Positions 55,597 to 64,000 of a DNA stretch of 64,000 bases are shown piece by piece. The notes under the pieces are model-generated. The model was not told the origin of the DNA and did no database searches. It saw only the letters and a list, made by a program, of their open reading frames with translations. This DNA is from Lepisosteus oculatus (taxonomy: Eukaryota > Chordata > Actinopteri > Semionotiformes > Lepisosteidae). Where the stretch lies: contig NC_090709.1 in assembly GCF_040954835.1 (NCBI RefSeq), positions 45,702,490-45,766,489 of the forward strand. Reading direction: 5' to 3'. How positions within the stretch are numbered: position 1 is the first letter of the stretch; every line of letters begins with the position of its first letter. Position numbers and translations under genes: made by a program.

Positions 55597-56170
55597 GAAT
55601 AGGGGCGTCTGCTTTTACTACTCGCGCGAATGAAGGCAAAAAAAAGCCAATCGACGTGAACGAACGGCGCTTTACAGAGGAGTACTGCCTGACTGGATCG
55701 TTGATGAACGACAGAGGCCACTCCGACCTCTTCTCGGTTTTCTTCAATGACTTACTAAGGATCTTCTTCACATTCGCCCATGCAGGGGAAGTCAGTTACA
55801 CCAAAGCAAACGCAGGAAAGTGCATTTCAAGCAGAGACCAGGAGGGACTTGTTTACACCGAGAGTGGGCGGAGAATGGAACAATGCGCCCAGCCCTGTTG
55901 CTGGAGCCGATTCTTGATGAGCTCTTGGGCTCACTAAGAGGCCCCCGCTGGATGCTAATCTTTCTGTTGTTCTTGCAGGTCCTGCGCTGCTTTTGAGCCG
56001 ACAGAGCTCGACCTGGTCTGTCGGCACAGCCCAATTGCAAATGATCGGCTCCGCGTACAGAAGGAACGTGCGTTTGGTACAAGAGTGCACGAAGGCACCG
56101 GAAATACATTGGGAACAAATGACCGGTCGCTCAAGACCTCTGTGAAGTACAGGAGCGTGCAAAACGAGGC

Positions 56171-56243
56171 TGTTTCCGCCCGGTCTCGAACCGGGGACCT
56201 TTCGCGTGTTAGGCGAACGTGAAAGCCGCTACACTACGGAAAC
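56171..56243 (-). tRNA. tRNA-Val-AAC: tRNA-Val (AAC), unit 16, A21U variant
   Basis: A21 to U (plus-strand A at 56223) changes a highly conserved D-loop base of the tertiary core. Function uncertain. Confidence 0.85.
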
Positions 56244-56352
56244 CTGTAGGGACTGCTGCTGGTGTCTCGCTTGCGTTTCGGGCTGAGAAAGGGACGCGTC
56301 ACTTTAGGCAGGTGGCGCTGGAGAGAGGAACAAAGGGCGCGATGAAACAAAA

Positions 56353-56425
56353 TGCCGAAACCCGGGATCGAACCAGGGACCTTTAGATCTTCAGTCTAAC
56401 GCTCTCCCAACTGAACTATTTCGGC
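56353..56425 (-). tRNA. tRNA-Phe-GAA: tRNA-Phe (GAA), unit 16, C11U
   Basis: C11 to U (plus-strand A at 56415) changes C11-G24 to a U-G wobble in the D stem. Confidence 0.93.
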
Positions 56426-57450
56426 AGTGCGCAAAGCCCACAGCCACCTGCTCCAGCCTTCCTGTGTTGTGGCATGAGCGCACCAAGAGTAGCGGGAGAG
56501 TGTTGCAGGAACGTCACTCAGAAGGAAAGCCACCCAGCTGCGCCCTCTGAGCTCTGTCCAGCGCATCTTCCTCGCATGGACTCCTGCCTGCGACGGGCAG
56601 GAAACAATTAGCAAGAACAGAACGACACGCCATGGGTGTCTCATGACCGCACCTTAGGTTGTGACACGTGCAGGTGTGAGGGGTTGCCGGGCTACTTTGG
56701 AGCAGAGCTTGGGCGGAGGGGGGGGCGGGAAAGCAGACAAAGAGGTGACACCTCAAGGTCTGCACGATCACAGCTCTCCGCCGCCCCAGGCTTCCGCTCG
56801 ATAAGCTACTGGACACACCCGCCCCTCCTCACACAGACCGTGGAAAAGCCCCCGAGTGGGAGGGCTCGCTCTTCCTCCCAGGAGCTCTTGGACACGACGC
56901 CCAGACAGGGCGCGGGGAGCCGCCGCCTGCAAACACGGCTCCAGGCAGGACTCCACTCCGCAGGAGCCGCAGAGCAGAGGAGATGAGGGCAGCTTAGCTC
57001 CTGTGCAGAGACCTGAGCTGTTGTTGCTGTGGATGCTGTCTTTTCTGCACTCGGGGTAGGAGTGAATGTTGAGTTGCACTTAGAAATGAAGCAGAGCACT
57101 TCAACGGCACGGGTGTGTGTGTGTGTGCGCCCTGGTGATTCTGGGAGACAGATCGAACCTGGGCTAAAAGAGAGGGGGCTTAGCCCTCTTCCATTTGCTA
57201 GTTCAAAGTTGTACAACCCCTTTGTATCTGCTAGGCGGCGCAGTCGTCGTGCACAAAGAACACTTTGAAAAGCGTCAAAGGCAAGTCATTCCGAGTTGGT
57301 CGTTTGTGTTTTCCGTTCAGACGCGAAATGCTGACATGATCTCTCGGCTCCTCGGTTGTCATTTCTGCTCCGTAAAGGGATCACAGCACGCGTCGGCTTC
57401 CAGCATGCTGGGTCGGGACACGATGCCGGGGGTTGGAGAGAGCGATGTCT

Positions 57451-57522
57451 TCCTCGTTAGTATAGTGGCAAGTATCCCCGCCTGTCACGCGGGAGACCGG
57501 GGTTCGATTCCCCGACGGGGAG
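57451..57522 (+). tRNA. tRNA-Asp-GTC: tRNA-Asp (GTC), unit 17
   Basis: Identical by eye to the 371-442 gene. Confidence 0.97.
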
Positions 57523-57934
57523 TAGCTTTTCTTTCACCTCCTTAGAGAAATGACTGCCTTTCACTTCTCTGTTTTCTTTCACAGCGTCGTGCACCTTTTC
57601 ATTGCTCTCGCTTTCAGAGCCTCCGCACGGCAGTCGACTCGACATCAGGAAGCACATTGAAGTGAAAGCAGGAAGCGCTGCGACATGCACTGTGCAGATC
57701 CCGCCACACTAAGAGGTGAGTGGGTCTGTTCGATGCACAAAGAACGCTTTGAGAAGCGTCAAAGGCAAGTCATTCCGAGTTGGTCGTTTGTGTTTTCCGT
57801 TCAGACGCGAAATGCTGAAATGATCTCTCGGCTCCTCGGTTGTCATTTCTGCTCCGTAAAGGAATCACAGCACGCGTCGGCTTCCAGCACGGTGGGCAGG
57901 GACACGATGCCGGGGGTCGGAGAGAGCGATGTCT

Positions 57935-57991
57935 TCCTCGTTAGTATAGGACCTGTCACCTGTCCCCACCTGTCACGCGGGAGACTGGGGT
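57935..57991 (+). pseudogene. Decayed tRNA-Asp relic, unit 17
   Basis: Same form as 855-911. Confidence 0.85.
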
Positions 57992-58143
57992 GCATCAGGA
58001 CGCGCCTTGAAGTGAAAGCAGGATGCGCTGTGACATGCACTGTGCAGATCCCGCCACACTAAGAGGTGGGTCCAGTGGGTCTGTTCGATCACAGCGCTAG
58101 GCGAATCCCCAATCCCCTTTTGTGCCTGGCGACAAAAGATGTC

Positions 58144-58216
58144 TGTTTCCGCCCGGTTTCGAACCGGGGACCTTTCGCGTGTGAGGCGAACGTGATAACC
58201 ACTACACTACGGAAAC
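58144..58216 (-). tRNA. tRNA-Val-CAC: tRNA-Val (CAC), unit 17
   Basis: Identical by eye to the 1064-1136 gene. Confidence 0.97.
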
Positions 58217-58646
58217 GGTGGTAAGACGTGCCCAGCGGCCCAGCGCTGAGCTTCGCCAATGCGATTTAGCTGCTTCCAGTGCCTTTATTGGAGTGCGCTG
58301 ATGGACCGTGCTCTCTCTCCAGAGACCAGCACGCCTGTCATGGACGGAGCAGGAAAGGCGGCGCCACATTCTACAGCCCTCTCCACACAATCGACGAAAT
58401 CGGGCTACTGAAGTGGAGAAAATCGCCTCTCCAGAAAGTGCAAATATCATCTTGGAGACTATAAATCCTATTGCCGAAGGTCAGCCCTGTCTACCAGAGT
58501 AACCCTCCCACAGCGATGATCAGCTCGTCTCACACGCGAGAAGTTTCGGTTGGAAACAAGCGCCCCCTCTTCTCGCACGTTTTGCACGTTCGAGTAGTTT
58601 TAATGCGGCTCTTTCGTACACGGTGCTGATCTTTTGGAAAGCAGGA

Positions 58647-58709
58647 GGCAAAACCGAGTCGAACCGCCTGGGTGAAAACCAGGAACCCTAACCGCTAGAC
58701 TATATGGCA
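58647..58709 (-). pseudogene. Decayed tRNA-Glu (TTC) relic, unit 17
   Basis: Same form as 1567-1629. Confidence 0.85.
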
Positions 58710-58910
58710 GCGAACAACCATGCTGTTCACGGCATCAAGCAAGCAAACTACATAAATATGAGAAAACACGCAAGAGAGTTGTCACTCAGAGTGTCGAAGG
58801 GTCGATGTATACTGGGGCTCAGTTGAAATGCAACGTCAGGACTTTTCCGAATTATGTCACACGAAGAGAGCACAGCCCTTTCCGCCCTGCCGCGTGTGTC
58901 TCGGTAACTC

Positions 58911-58982
58911 GCTGTGATCGTATAGTGGTCAGTACTTTGCGTTGTGGCCGCAACAACCCCGGTTCGAATCCGGGTCACGGCA
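58911..58982 (+). tRNA. tRNA-His-GTG: tRNA-His (GTG), unit 17
   Basis: Identical by eye to the 1831-1902 gene. Confidence 0.97.
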
Positions 58983-59556
58983 GAATAGGGGCGTCTGCTT
59001 TTACTACTCGCGCGAATGAAGGCAAAAAAAAGCCAATCGACGTGAACGAACGGCGCTTTACAGAGGAGTACTGCCTGACTGGATCGTTGATGAACGACAG
59101 AGGCCACTCCGACCTCTTCTCGGTTTTCTTCAATGACTTACTAAGGATCTTCTTCACATTCGCCCATGCAGGGGAAGCCAGTTACACCAAAGCAAACGCA
59201 GGAAAGTGCATTTCAAGCAGAGACCAGGAGGGACTTGTTTACACCGAGAGTGGGCGGAGAATGGAACAATGCGCCCAGCCCTGTTGCTGGAGCCGATTCT
59301 TGATGAGCTCTTGGGCTCACTAAGAGGCCCCCGCTGGATGCTAATCTTTCTGTTGTTCTTGCAGGTCCTGCGCTGCTTTTGAGCCGACAGAGCTCGACCT
59401 GGTCTGTCGGCACAGCCCAATTGCAAATGATCGGCTCCGCGTACAGAAGGAACGTGCGTTTGGTACAAGAGTGCACGAAGGCACCGGAAATACATTGGGA
59501 ACAAATGACCGGTCGCTCAAGACCTCTGTGAAGTACAGGAGCGTGCAAAACGAGGC

Positions 59557-59629
59557 TGTTTCCACCCGGTCTCGAACCGGGGACCTTTCGCGTGTTAGGC
59601 GAACGTGATAGCCGCTACACTACGGAAAC
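59557..59629 (-). tRNA. tRNA-Val-AAC: tRNA-Val (AAC), unit 17, C66U
   Basis: Carries the C66U acceptor wobble also seen in unit 7. Confidence 0.93.
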
Positions 59630-59738
59630 CTGTAGGGACTGCTGCTGGTGTCTCGCTTGCGTTTCGGGCTGAGAAAGGGACGCGTCACTTTAGGCAGGTG
59701 GCGCTGGAGAGAGGAACAAAGGGCGCGATGAAACAAAA

Positions 59739-59811
59739 TGCCGAAACCCGGGATCGAACCAGGGACCTTTAGATCTTCAGTCTAACGCTCTCCCAACTGA
59801 GCTATTTCGGC
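59739..59811 (-). tRNA. tRNA-Phe-GAA: tRNA-Phe (GAA), unit 17
   Basis: Identical by eye to the 6032-6104 gene. Confidence 0.97.
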
Positions 59812-60835
59812 AGTGCGCAAAGCCCACAGCCACCTGCTCCAGCCTTCCTGTGTTGTGGCATGAGCGCACCAAGAGTAGCGGGAGAGTGTTGCAGGAACGT
59901 CACTCAGAAGGAAAGCCACCCAGCTGCGCCCTCTGAGCTCTGTCCAGCGCATCTTCCTCGCATGGACTCCTGCCTGCGACGGGCAGGAAACAATTAGCAA
60001 GAACAGAACGACACCCCATGGGTGTCTCATGACCGCACCTTAGGTTGTGACACGTGCAGGTGTGAGGGGTTGCCGGGCTACTTTGGAGCAGAGCTTGGGC
60101 GGAGGGGGGGCGGGAAAGCAGACAAAGAGGTGACACCTCAAGGTCTGCACGATCACAGCTCTCCGCCGCCCCAGGCTTCCGCTCGATAAGCTACTGGACA
60201 CACCCGCCCCTCCTCACACAGACCGTGGAAAAGCCCCCGAGTGGGAGGGCTCGCTCTTCCTCCCAGGAGCTCTTGGACACGACGCCCAGACAGGGCGCGG
60301 GGAGCCGCCGCCTGCAAACACGGCTCCAGGCAGGACTCCACTCCGCAGGAGCCGCAGAGCAGAGGAGATGAGGGCAGCTTAGCTCCTGTGCAGAGACCTG
60401 AGCTGTTGTTGCTGTGGATGCTGTCTTTTCTGCACTCGGGGTAGGAGTGAATGTTGAGTTGCACTTAGAAATGAAGCAGAGCACTTCAACGGCACGGGTG
60501 TGTGTGTGTGTGCGCCCTGGTGATTCTGGGAGACAGATCGAACCTGGGCTAAAAGAGAGGGGGCTTAGCCCTCTTCCATTTGCTAGTTCAAAGTTGTACA
60601 ACCCCTTTGTATCTGCTAGGCGGCGCAGTCGTCGTGCACAAAGAACACTTTGAAAAGCGTCAAAGGCAAGTCATTCCGAGTTGGTCGTTTGTGTTTTCCG
60701 TTCAGACGCGAAATGCTGACATGATCTCTCGGCTCCTCGGTTGTCATTTCTGCTCCGTAAAGGGATCACAGCACGCGTCGGCTTCCAGCATGCTGGGTCG
60801 GGACACGATGCCGGGGGTTGGAGAGAGCGATGTCT

Positions 60836-60907
60836 TCCTCGTTAGTATAGTGGCAAGTATCCCCGCCTGTCACGCGGGAGACCGGGGTTCGATTCCCCGA
60901 CGGGGAG
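60836..60907 (+). tRNA. tRNA-Asp-GTC: tRNA-Asp (GTC), unit 18
   Basis: Identical by eye to the 371-442 gene. Confidence 0.97.
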
Positions 60908-61319
60908 TAGCTTTTCTTTCACCTCCTTAGAGAAATGACTGCCTTTCACTTCTCTGTTTTCTTTCACAGCGTCGTGCACCTTTTCATTGCTCTCGCTTTC
61001 AGAGCCTCCGCACGGCAGTCGACTCGACATCAGGAAGCACATTGAAGTGAAAGCAGGAAGCGCTGCGACATGCACTGTGCAGATCCCGCCACACTAAGAG
61101 GTGAGTGGGTCTGTTCGATGCACAAAGAACGCTTTGAGAAGCGTCAAAGGCAAGTCATTCCGAGTTGGTCGTTTGTGTTTTCCGTTCAGACGCGAAATGC
61201 TGAAATGATCTCTCGGCTCCTCGGTTGTCATTTCTGCTCCGTAAAGGAATCACAGCACGCGTCGGCTTCCAGCACGGTGGGTCGGGACACGATGCCGGGG
61301 GTCGGAGAGAGCGATGTCT

Positions 61320-61376
61320 TCCTCGTTAGTATAGGACCTGTCACCTGTCCCCACCTGTCACGCGGGAGACTGGGGT
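61320..61376 (+). pseudogene. Decayed tRNA-Asp relic, unit 18
   Basis: Same form as 855-911. Confidence 0.85.
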
Positions 61377-61528
61377 GCATCAGGACGCGCCTTGAAGTGA
61401 AAGCAGGATGCGCTGTGACATGCACTGTGCAGATCCCGCCACACTAAGAGGTGGGTCCAGTGGGTCTGTTCGATCACAGCGCTAGGCGAATCCCCAATCC
61501 CCTTTTGTGCCTGGCGACAAAAGATGTC

Positions 61529-61601
61529 TGTTTCCGCCCGGTTTCGAACCGGGGACCTTTCGCGTGTGAGGCGAACGTGATAACCACTACACTACGGAAA
61601 C
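61529..61601 (-). tRNA. tRNA-Val-CAC: tRNA-Val (CAC), unit 18
   Basis: Identical by eye to the 1064-1136 gene. Confidence 0.97.
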
Positions 61602-62031
61602 GGTGGTAAGACGTGCCCAGCGGCCCAGCGCTGAGCTTCGCCAATGCGATTTAGCTGCTTCCAGTGCCTTTATTGGAGTGCGCTGATGGACCGTGCTCTC
61701 TCTCCAGAGACCAGCACGCCTGTCATGGACGGAGCAGGAAAGGCGGCGCCACATTCTACAGCCCTCTCCACGCAATCGACGAAATCGGGCTACTGAAGTG
61801 GAGAAAATCGCCTCTCCAGAAAGTGCAAATATCATCTTGGAGACTATAAATCCTATTGCCGAAGGTCAGCCCTGTCTACCAGAGTAACCCTCCCACAGCG
61901 ATGATCAGCTCGTCTCACACGCGAGAAGTTTCGGTTGGAAACAAGCGCCCCCTCTTCTCGCACGTTTTGCACGTTCGAGTAGTTTTAATGCGGCTCTTTC
62001 GTACACGGTGCTGATCTTTTGGAAAGCAGGA

Positions 62032-62094
62032 GGCAAAACCGAGTCGAACCGCCTGGGTGAAAACCAGGAACCCTAACCGCTAGACTATATGGCA
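62032..62094 (-). pseudogene. Decayed tRNA-Glu (TTC) relic, unit 18
   Basis: Same form as 1567-1629. Confidence 0.85.
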
Positions 62095-62295
62095 GCGAAC
62101 AACCATGCTGTTCACGGCATCAAGCAAGCAAACTACATAAATATGAGAAAACACGCAAGAGAGTTGTCACTCAGAGTGTCGAAGGGTCGATGTATACTGG
62201 GGCTCAGTTGAAATGCAACGTCAGGACTTTTCCGAATTATGTCACACGAAGAGAGCACAGCCCTTTCCGCCCTGCCGCGTGTGTCTCGGTAACTC

Positions 62296-62367
62296 GCTGT
62301 GATCGTATAGTGGTCAGTACTTTGCGTTGTGGCCGCAACAACCCCGGTTCGAATCCGGGTCACGGCA
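62296..62367 (+). tRNA. tRNA-His-GTG: tRNA-His (GTG), unit 18
   Basis: Identical by eye to the 1831-1902 gene. Confidence 0.97.
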
Positions 62368-62941
62368 GAATAGGGGCGTCTGCTTTTACTACTCGCACGA
62401 ATGAAGGCAAAAAAAAGCCAATCGACGTGAACGAACGGCGCTTTACAGAGGAGTACTGCCTGACTGGATCGTTGATGAACGACAGAGGCCACTCCGACCT
62501 CTTCTCGGTTTTCTTCAATGACTTACTAAGGATCTTCTTCACATTCGCCCATGCAGGGGAAGCCAGTTACACCAAAGCAAACGCAGGAAAGTGCATTTCA
62601 AGCAGAGACCAGGAGGGACTTGTTTACACCGAGAGTGGGCGGAGAATGGAACAATGCGCCCAGCCCTGTTGCTGGAGCCGATTCTTGATGAGCTCTTGGG
62701 CTCACTAAGAGGCCCCCGCTGGATGCTAATCTTTCTGTTGTTCTTGCAGGTCCTGCGCTGCTTTTGAGCCGACAGAGCTCGACCTGGTCTGTCGGCACAG
62801 CCCAATTGCAAATGATCGGCTCCGCGTACAGAAGGAACGTGCGTTTGGTACAAGAGTGCACGAAGGCACCGGAAATACATTGGGAACAAATGACCGGTCG
62901 CTCAAGACCTCTGTGAAGTACAGGAGCGTGCAAAACGAGGC

Positions 62942-63014
62942 TGTTTCCGCCCGGTCTCGAACCGGGGACCTTTCGCGTGTTAGGCAAACGTGATAGCCGC
63001 TACACTACGGAAAC
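62942..63014 (-). tRNA. tRNA-Val-AAC: tRNA-Val (AAC), unit 18, C29U
   Basis: Carries the C29U anticodon-stem wobble also seen in unit 8. Confidence 0.93.
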
Positions 63015-63123
63015 CTGTAGGGACTGCTGCTGGTGTCTCGCTTGCGTTTCGGGCTGAGAAAGGGACGCGTCACTTTAGGCAGGTGGCGCTGGAGAGAGGA
63101 ACAAAGGGCGCGATGAAACAAAA

Positions 63124-63196
63124 TGCCGAAACCCGGGATCGAACCAGGGACCTTTAGATCTTCAGTCTAACGCTCTCCCAACTGAGCTATTTCGGC
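63124..63196 (-). tRNA. tRNA-Phe-GAA: tRNA-Phe (GAA), unit 18
   Basis: Identical by eye to the 6032-6104 gene; the array breaks off 103 bp further on. Confidence 0.97.
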
Positions 63197-63299
63197 AGTG
63201 CGCAAAGCCCACAGCCACCTGCTCCAGCCTTCCTGTGTTGTGGCATGAGCGCACCAAGAGTAGCGGGAGAGTGTTGCAGGAACGTCACTCAGAAGGAAA

Positions 63300-63358
63300 G
63301 GAACATGTGACCGGTCGCTCAAGACCTCTGTGAAGTACAGGAGCGTACAGAAAGAGGC
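63300..63358. other. Array edge: Val-AAC-type flank after a breakpoint
   Basis: After 63299 the sequence jumps from the tRNA-Phe side of unit 18 to a diverged copy of the segment just 3' of tRNA-Val-AAC (compare 5797-5850), skipping the rest of the unit. GGAACA is shared on both sides of the join. The equivalent of the AAAA terminator reads CAGAAAG here. Confidence 0.85.
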
Positions 63359-63431
63359 TGTTCCCGTCCGGTTTCGAACCGGGGATTTTTCGCGTGTGAG
63401 GCAAACGTGATAACCGCTGCACTACGGAAAC
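63359..63431 (-). tRNA. tRNA-Val-CAC: Diverged tRNA-Val (CAC) at array edge
   Basis: A 73-nt minus-strand cloverleaf with CAC at 34-36, separate from the array genes. Acceptor GTTTCCG pairs with CGGGAAC (one U-G), the anticodon stem is TTTGC/GCGAA (one U-G), and the T loop TTCGAAA is intact. Faults: C49 faces A65 in the T stem, the variable region is AAATC instead of AGGTC, and the TTTT run after the gene is reduced to TTT. Its 3' flank is of Val-AAC type although the anticodon is CAC. It may be a weak gene or an early-stage pseudogene. Confidence 0.7.
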
Positions 63432-63883
63432 GGTGAGAAAAGGGACCCACTGGCAGTGAGTATTGAACCTTATTGCATTACTGCTCCCAACCAGTTGATA
63501 TCAATTTAATTCCTAAGGGTTATGTTCTTGTTTTGAGTATCTCATGTAGACGTTGTAAACAAGTTCAATTACGAAACGGTCTAAATGAATGATATACTTA
63601 TGTCCTCTTGATATGTGTAACTCTTTGTAACTGAATGAATTTATATCTTTTGTATTCTGTTAAGCCTTACGATAAGATCTGTTAGGTTTGCATGCATATT
63701 CTATATATTAACAAATGTATCCTCGTGTATTAGTACCTGTGTGTGCATTGTTTGAGTTATGTCGCATGGTTGGATTCTAAGACCATTAAAATAATCAATT
63801 TTGTGATTTACTGCCACAAAAATAATTGTCCCAGTAAATGCCCAAACCCCTACAGAACTGGTGCCTCGTGAGAGAACACTACA
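63432..63883. other. AT-rich non-array flank, nothing recognised
   Basis: No gene, tRNA or known repeat was recognised; composition changes sharply from the GC-richer array. Confidence 0.6.
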
Positions 63884-64000
63884 ACAGTGTGTGATATCCT
63901 GTCCCAGCCTGAGGAGCAGACAGCGAGCCTGTCTCTTAATAATGCTAATAATACAGTGTGTGATTCCCTGCCCCAGCCAGAGGAACAGACAGTGAGCCTG
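63884..64000 (+). repeat. Start of 69-bp tandem repeat
   Basis: ACAGTGTGTGAT starts at 63884 and again at 63953; the following bases (TCCTG, CCCAGCC, GAGGA, CAGACAG, GAGCCTG) agree with a few substitutions. The second copy is cut by the window edge, so copy number is unknown. Confidence 0.8.

Larger units (their letters stand above)
53695..57080. repeat. tDNA unit 16 (3386 bp)
   Basis: The G-run near 56718 is one base longer than in other units. T at 55792 is shared with unit 5. Val-AAC has A21U and Phe has C11U. Confidence 0.95.
57081..60465. repeat. tDNA unit 17 (3385 bp)
   Basis: CA at 57897-57898 and CACACAATC as in units 5 and 15; Val-AAC C66U and ACCCCATG as in unit 7. Confidence 0.95.
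1..63299. repeat. Tandem array of 18 multi-tRNA units
   Basis: Eighteen head-to-tail copies of a 3373-3386 bp cassette; the distance between successive tRNA-Asp starts is constant except for unit 13, which is 3023 bp longer. Length classes come from four small indels: a 12-bp loss in tRNA-Phe (units 1, 3, 4, 9, 12, 14), a 12-bp loss between tRNA-Asp relic and tRNA-Val-CAC (units 6, 7, 11), an A-run of 9 instead of 8 downstream of tRNA-His (units 6, 7, 11, 15) and one extra G in a G-run (unit 16). The array runs off the left edge of the window and ends at 63299. Known precedents are tandem tDNA in Xenopus laevis and zebrafish; this gene combination is not one I recall. Confidence 0.98.
60466..63299. 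repeat. tDNA unit 18 (truncated, 2834 bp)
   Basis: All five tRNA genes are present; the unit breaks off after 63299, about 540 bp before its expected end. Val-AAC C29U and an A at 62397 are shared with unit 8. Confidence 0.95.

Noticed and set aside
1-63299. CRISPR-like or prokaryotic repeat array
   Set aside because: The repeat is a 3.4-kb cassette of eukaryotic tRNA genes with Pol III signals, not short spaced repeats.

Overview
The window is almost entirely one tandem array of a multi-tRNA gene cassette from an animal nuclear genome. No protein-coding gene was recognised. The tRNA genes match vertebrate cytosolic tRNAs closely: they lack an encoded CCA, carry internal A and B boxes, and are followed by short T runs typical of RNA polymerase III termination. 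Large tandem tRNA arrays are known in fish (zebrafish) and in Xenopus laevis (a 3.18-kb tDNA repeat carrying a different tRNA set). A ray-finned fish or amphibian is my best guess; the species cannot be told from this sequence.

Layout. Positions 1-63299 hold 18 head-to-tail units of 3373-3386 bp: 17 full units (one enlarged by an insertion) and an 18th that is cut off. Unit boundaries used here are arbitrary. In order, each unit carries tRNA-Asp-GTC (+), a decayed tRNA-Asp relic (+), tRNA-Val-CAC (-), a decayed tRNA-Glu-TTC relic (-), tRNA-His-GTG (+), tRNA-Val-AAC (-) and tRNA-Phe-GAA (-). Asp, Val-CAC and His are full length in every unit. Phe is full length in 12 units and lacks 12 bp, including the B box, in 6. 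Val-AAC is full length in 17 units and split by an insertion in one. The relic Asp lies in an internal duplication (about 171-650 and 655-1010 in unit 1). Units look about 99% identical by eye and differ by a shared set of indels and substitutions distributed as a mosaic, as expected from unequal exchange and gene conversion.

Unit 13 holds a 3017-bp AT-rich insertion (43030-46046) inside the T arm of tRNA-Val-AAC. Its ends are CAGTGGGCA and TGCCCACTG. Length bookkeeping gives a 6-bp target duplication exactly, although the two 6-mers now differ at three positions. Inside are a 50-bp-period minisatellite, a 507-bp foldback with arms of about 178 bp, a diverged third copy of part of that arm, and a weak candidate terminal exon on the minus strand. 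No transposase was recognised.

The array ends abruptly at 63299/63300. A chimeric piece follows: Val-AAC-type flank joined to a diverged tRNA-Val with a CAC anticodon (63359-63431). After it comes about 450 bp of AT-rich DNA with nothing recognisable, then the start of a 69-bp tandem repeat that runs out of the window. The many small open frames in the array are by-products of tRNA and spacer sequence.
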